NCBI GenBank assembly: GCA_003218815.1
Contig: QHON01000022.1
Span: 1 to 16,517 of the forward strand
From: Verrucomicrobiota bacterium
GTDB taxonomy: Bacteria > Verrucomicrobiota > Verrucomicrobiia > Chthoniobacterales > UBA10450
DNA: 16,517 bases
Reading direction: 5' to 3'
Shown: positions 13,264 to 16,517 of the stretch, piece by piece
Layout of the letters: every line of letters begins with the position of its first letter
Numbering within the stretch: position 1 is the stretch's first letter
The notes under the pieces: generated by a model
What the model saw: the letters and a program-made list of their open reading frames with translations, nothing else
Told to the model about the DNA's origin: nothing
Database searches by the model: none
Made by a program: the position numbers and the translations under genes

Positions 13264-14402
13264 AAATTCCCTTCGATTAAATCGGTGAACTGCGAAAAGA
13301 AATAGGCAGCGTCATGCGGGCCGGGCGCGGCCTCCGGATGGTATTGCACACTGAAGATCGGCAATTCCTTGTGTCGCATTCCCTCCACTGTGCCGTCATT
13401 TAAATTAACGTGCGTTACTTCGACATTCGACGGCAGCGAGTCCGGATCGACAGCGAAACCGTGATTTTGCGCGGTGATCGCTACTTTGCCGCTGCGCAAG
13501 TCTTTCACCGGCTGATTCGCGCCGCGATGTCCAAATTTCAACTTGAAGGTCGATCCGCCGAAGGCGAAGCCAAGGACTTGATGGCCGAGACAAACCCCGA
13601 AGATCGGTCTCTTGCCCATCAAATCGCGTACCGCCTCATGCGCATACGGGAGCGCGGCTGGATCACCAGGGCCGTTCGAAAGAAAAATTCCATCCGGGTT
13701 GAGTGCAAGCACTTCGTCCGCGGTTGTCGATGCGGGGACAACCGTGACGTCGAAGCCTTTCTGCCGCAGGAGGCGCAAGATATTTTCTTTAATGCCATAG
13801 TCATATGCCACGATACGAAACCGGGTCGGCGGAAGTGCTCGTTTGGCCCCGCCATTCTCAACTGTGATTGACCACGGCGTACTTAACTTGTCATTGGGAT
13901 CCCATTGGTAAATCTTCGGCGTCGATACTTCCCGCACGTAATCTATTCCGATCACACCTTCGCCTTCAATTGCTCGCCGCGTCGCCTCTTCAGGCGAAAT
14001 CGCTTCCGTCGTCAAACATGCTTTCATCGCGCCACGGGTGCGCAAATGTCGCGTCAGGGCCCGCGTATCGATTCCTTGCACCGCTGGGATTTGCCATTTC
14101 TGCAAATATTCATCGAGCGACATTTCGGAGCGCCAACTGCTCGGGATTTCAGTTAGTTCTTCGATGACGAATCCGCGCACGTGTGGAGAGCGGCTTTCCT
14201 GATCGAGCGAGTTGGTTCCGTAATTTCCGATCAGCGGATAAGTCATCGCCACAATCTGTCCGCGATACGAAGGATCGGTCAGCACCTCCTGGTACCCAGT
14301 CATGGCGGTGTTGAAGCAAATCTCGCCGACGAGTGTACCGGTTGCGCCAAAAGATTCACCCCCGAAAAATCTGCCATCTTCGAGGGCAAGAAGCGCGCGC
14401 AT
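13260..14402 (-). CDS. carA: Carbamoyl-phosphate synthase small (glutaminase) subunit
   Basis: A 380-residue protein of full family length. It hydrolyses glutamine and passes ammonia to CarB for carbamoyl phosphate synthesis, feeding pyrimidine and arginine pathways. The N-terminal small-chain domain (about 1-150) shows LEDGRFFGGESFGA, GEICFNTAMTGYQEVLTDPSY and GIDTRALTRHLRTRGAMKACL. The class I glutamine amidotransferase domain (about 196-375) has LSNGPGDP (241-248), the nucleophile Cys271 in FGVCLGHQ, TAQNHGFAV, and the catalytic His355 and Glu357 in QYHPEAAPGP. The ATG at 14402 fits the conserved N-terminus. carB is not in the window. Upstream, on the same strand, are a terminator hairpin and the 6S RNA gene, so carA probably has its own promoter between about 14403 and 14496. 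The stop overlaps the REPIN-like element. Confidence 0.97.
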   Translation of the reverse strand: MRALLALEDGRFFGGESFGATGTLVGEICFNTAMTGYQEVLTDPSYRGQIVAMTYPLIGNYGTNSLDQESRSPHVRGFVIEELTEIPSSWRSEMSLDEYLQKWQIPAVQGIDTRALTRHLRTRGAMKACLTTEAISPEEATRRAIEGEGVIGIDYVREVSTPKIYQWDPNDKLSTPWSITVENGGAKRALPPTRFRIVAYDYGIKENILRLLRQKGFDVTVVPASTTADEVLALNPDGIFLSNGPGDPAALPYAHEAVRDLMGKRPIFGVCLGHQVLGFAFGGSTFKLKFGHRGANQPVKDLRSGKVAITAQNHGFAVDPDSLPSNVEVTHVNLNDGTVEGMRHKELPIFSVQYHPEAAPGPHDAAYFFSQFTDLIEGNL

Positions 14403-14464
14403 CGGCCTGCATTGTCGATGTTACCGACACATTTTCAAATTCGTTGCAGCGTATTCACAGTAAC

Positions 14465-14480
14465 TTGACTCCCGCGTCAA
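14465..14480. promoter_or_regulatory. TTGAC-N6-GTCAA inverted repeat upstream of carA
   Basis: TTGAC (14465-14469) and GTCAA (14476-14480) form a perfect 5-bp dyad with a 6-nt spacer, 63 nt upstream of the carA start. On the minus strand it contains TTGACG, which resembles a -35 box, but I see no good -10 box at the right distance. Another weak pair, TTGAAA and GACAAT with 16-nt spacing, lies closer to the carA start. Possible operator or promoter element; weak evidence. Confidence 0.2.
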
Positions 14481-14496
14481 CTCTTCCCTTAAACGA

Positions 14497-14527
14497 AATG
14501 CCCGGACCAGTTGTTGATCCGGGCATT
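14497..14527 (-). terminator. Intrinsic terminator downstream of the 6S RNA gene
   Basis: AATGCCCGGA (14497-14506) and TCCGGGCATT (14518-14527) form a perfect 10-bp stem with an 11-nt loop. Read on the minus strand the stem is followed by TCGTTTAAG, a short T-containing tail. It lies just past the 3' end of the predicted 6S RNA and before carA, so it should end the 6S RNA (and any pheT read-through) transcript. Confidence 0.7.
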
Positions 14528-14534
14528 CGAAAAT

Positions 14535-14718
14535 TTTACCCCGCCGGTGCCGTTTAGGCGGATCTCCCGTTCCCTTTCAGTAACGGGCGGATGACCGTCG
14601 CCGCAGCGTCTGACTTCCAATTAAGGCCTGTCATGTTCTCCGTGCGACCGAGCCTCCTCAAGTTAGTCAACTATCGGTTCGGGAATCCCACCTGTAATCT
14701 CGAACATCGCAGGGTAAA
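14535..14718 (-). ncRNA. ssrS: 6S RNA
   Basis: Read on the minus strand, this non-coding stretch matches the layout of 6S RNA, which mimics an open promoter and binds the housekeeping RNA polymerase holoenzyme. Ten closing pairs form between TTTACCCTGC (14718-14709) and GCGGGGTAAA (14544-14535), including one G-U. Blocks shared in order with Escherichia coli 6S RNA as I remember it are GATGTTCG (14708-14701), CCGATA (14677-14672), GCTCGGTC (14653-14646), GCCTTAA (14627-14621) and CTGCGxCGAC near 14605-14596. A hairpin CCCGTT/AACGGG (14566-14571 with 14582-14587) sits where E. coli has its CCTTGAACC hairpin. The length of 184 nt is typical. It lies between pheT and carA, with a terminator hairpin right after. 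Ends are set by the closing stem and may be off by several bases; a promoter was not convincingly found. Confidence 0.85.
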
Positions 14719-14803
14719 TTAGGGAGAGCCGTCAATTGAGAGTTGAGAGAAAAGCACTGGTTTCCTGCCCAACCCTCAACGAACGACTCTCGCTCTCAAA
14801 GAA

Positions 14804-16517
14804 CTATTCGCGCAATTCCGCGCCGAGGTCGTGCCGTAACCGTTCGCGAATTTTCGCGTGCGCCGCAGTCACTTCCTCACTCGTCAGTGTGCGACTTTGG
14901 CTTCGATATGTCAATCGGTATGCGAGCGACTTTCGTGCCTCGCCTATCTCTTCTGTGAATAAGTCGAATAGCTGCACGCTTTCGAGCAGCGGTTCTTCCG
15001 GTTCTTGAATTGCGCGCAAGATTTCTGCGTGAGAGATTTTTTCTGGAACGATCATCGCGATGTCGCGCGTGACGGCGGGAAATCTCTCAATCTCGTGAAA
15101 TGTCTTCGCGGATTCCTGTGCGCTGAGGACGAGATCGACATTTAGTTCGGCAAACAAGACCGCACCGCCGGCACCGATCGTCGATGTTCGCTCGGAAGAG
15201 AATTGCGCTACAAAGCCAATATCTTGGTTTCTCGACCAGGCTCTGGTGTACAGCATAAAGTTCGGATGTACACCGCGCTGAAACGACAGGGCTGGAATCA
15301 TAAGCGATTCAATTGCACCTTTCAGATCGAAGAAGTCGAGCTGGTGCTTCTCCCGTAGCCGCCAATGGGGCGCGCTCGTCGCGCTCCCCCAAAGTAAAAG
15401 CCCGAGATGGCGTTCTTCTTTTCCTTCAGGCGGAATAACTACGCGGCCGAGCTCAAAAACGGCCACACGTTCCGCTCCGCCACGAACATTCCGAACAAGA
15501 ACTTCCAGAAGTGCCGCATACAGGCTTGGCCGCAACGCAATATGATCTTCGCTCAACGGATTCTTGAGCGCGATTGCAGACTCGAAGGCGGTCGCCTTTC
15601 GTGAAATCAATTTTGAAGTCCGAACTTCGGAAAGGCCGGACGCGGCCAATCGCTCCCGCAGCGCCGACTCAAGATCATGAGAATGATCGGCCGCGCTCGA
15701 AGGTGTAGAACGGCTTCGATCAGTCCCTGGAACTTTGTCTACCCCATAAGCTCGAGCGATTTCTTCGATAAGATCGACATCGCGTTGCAAATCGCGTCGA
15801 TAACTCGGGATTTTCCACTTCGACGTCGCTTTGGCACTCGCGCTCTTCTTCAATCCAAACCGCTCCAAAATTTCGTCGACCGTCTTCGGCTTAATCGTGA
15901 CGCCGACGACTCGATCGCATTTTTCGTAACTCAACGAAACATCCGCAGGATTCGCCGGGACTTTTCCCGCCGCTCCAATTTCTTTCGCCGGCGTTCCACT
16001 CGCGATTTCGCGAATGAGCTCAGTCGCGCGGTGCGAAGCACGTAAAACCATTTGTGGATCGACTCCGCGTTCGAAGCGATAACTTGCGTCGCTCGGTAAA
16101 TTCAAATTCCGCGCGGTCCGGCGAACACTGGCCGGCAAAAAGTAAGCGCTCTCCAGTAGAATATTTTTTGTCGATTCGGTGACGCAGGTTTCTTCGCCGC
16201 CCATTACTCCGGCAATTCCAACTGCGCGCTCTTGATCGGCGACGACGAGATTGTCCGTCTTGAATGAGTAAGTCTTTCCATCGAGCGCGAGAAATTTCTC
16301 GCCATCGTGCGCGAGTCGGACATTGATCCCGCCTTTTAATTTATCAGCATCGAACGCATGTGTCGGTTGGCCGAGCTCGAGCATCACGAGGTTAGAGATG
16401 TCGACGATGTTGTTGATCGAGCGGATCCCAACGCTCTCAACTTTCGCGCGCAACCATTGCGGACTCGGACCCACTTTCACATTGTCTATTTTCCGCGCTG
16501 AGAAAAATGGACATTCG
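14804..16517 (-). CDS. pheT: Phenylalanyl-tRNA synthetase beta subunit, 3' part (runs off the window)
   Basis: About 571 C-terminal residues of PheT, whose full length is usually near 800. The frame stays open to the window edge, so the true start lies beyond 16517; the GTG at 16480 is internal. The edge sequence ECPFFSARKIDNVKVGPSPQWL opens the B3/B4 editing region, followed by INNIVDISNLVMLELGQPTHAFDADKL and VVADQERAVGIAGVMGGEET. The B5 region contains RDLQRDVDLIEEIARAYG. The catalytic-like core domain has LKNPLSEDHIALRPSL and AVFELGRV. The FDX-ACB anticodon-binding domain ends the protein (FPAVTRDIAMIVPEKISHAEIL through LTYRSQSRTLTSEEV). With PheS it charges tRNA-Phe in the cytoplasm. The absent N-terminal tRNA-binding domain is a window effect, not a real truncation. 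Confidence 0.96.
   Translation of the reverse strand, partial: ECPFFSARKIDNVKVGPSPQWLRAKVESVGIRSINNIVDISNLVMLELGQPTHAFDADKLKGGINVRLAHDGEKFLALDGKTYSFKTDNLVVADQERAVGIAGVMGGEETCVTESTKNILLESAYFLPASVRRTARNLNLPSDASYRFERGVDPQMVLRASHRATELIREIASGTPAKEIGAAGKVPANPADVSLSYEKCDRVVGVTIKPKTVDEILERFGLKKSASAKATSKWKIPSYRRDLQRDVDLIEEIARAYGVDKVPGTDRSRSTPSSAADHSHDLESALRERLAASGLSEVRTSKLISRKATAFESAIALKNPLSEDHIALRPSLYAALLEVLVRNVRGGAERVAVFELGRVVIPPEGKEERHLGLLLWGSATSAPHWRLREKHQLDFFDLKGAIESLMIPALSFQRGVHPNFMLYTRAWSRNQDIGFVAQFSSERTSTIGAGGAVLFAELNVDLVLSAQESAKTFHEIERFPAVTRDIAMIVPEKISHAEILRAIQEPEEPLLESVQLFDLFTEEIGEARKSLAYRLTYRSQSRTLTSEEVTAAHAKIRERLRHDLGAELRE

Overview
The window most likely comes from a soil-type member of the Verrucomicrobiota (Spartobacteria/Chthoniobacterales, Candidatus Udaeobacter-like). 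The placement is an inference. It rests on a Minf_1886-family gene (a family known mainly from Planctomycetes and Verrucomicrobia), a verrucomicrobial-style FmdB zinc ribbon, a three-gene Mla-type ABC transporter, and housekeeping genes with moderately high GC content and few Shine-Dalgarno sequences. No phage, insertion sequence, CRISPR array, rRNA or tRNA was seen.

Left part (1-3179). Positions 1-238 hold no gene I can support. A small FmdB-type zinc-ribbon gene (239-595) faces a secreted Gly/Tyr/Trp-rich protein with a peptidoglycan-binding tail (755-1417, minus strand), with a GC-rich stem-loop between them. A perfect-stem inverted repeat lies in the divergent promoter region before a secreted 429-residue protein (1555-2844) that looks like a metallopeptidase with its zinc ligands lost. 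Just after it is a frameshifted, truncated glyoxalase/VOC gene (2849-3068).

Middle (3180-7905). Four plus-strand genes are packed tightly: a Minf_1886-family protein, a double-unit M16 zinc peptidase overlapping it by 4 nt, a DUF1844 protein 3 nt later, and a type IB DNA topoisomerase. A terminator-like hairpin sits 7 nt before the first start codon. Convergent to them on the minus strand is an operon mlaE-mlaF-mlaD (10573 down to 7919), encoding an ABC lipid-transport system of the inner membrane.

Right part (10773-16517). A secreted isoaspartyl peptidase/asparaginase is followed by an ALG5-like family 2 glycosyltransferase. Then come minus-strand genes: a small exported Cys/His-motif protein, carA (pyrimidine/arginine synthesis), a 6S RNA gene and the 3' part of pheT, which runs off the window edge. 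Two GTAG...CTAC palindromic elements resembling REP/REPIN repeats each begin exactly at a TAG stop codon (asparaginase and carA).

The window is mostly ordinary chromosome; I see no convincing new multi-gene system. The items most worth a second look are the 6S RNA gene, the REPIN-like elements at stop codons, the zinc-ligand-less peptidase-like protein, the VOC pseudogene, and the small Cys/His-motif exported protein.
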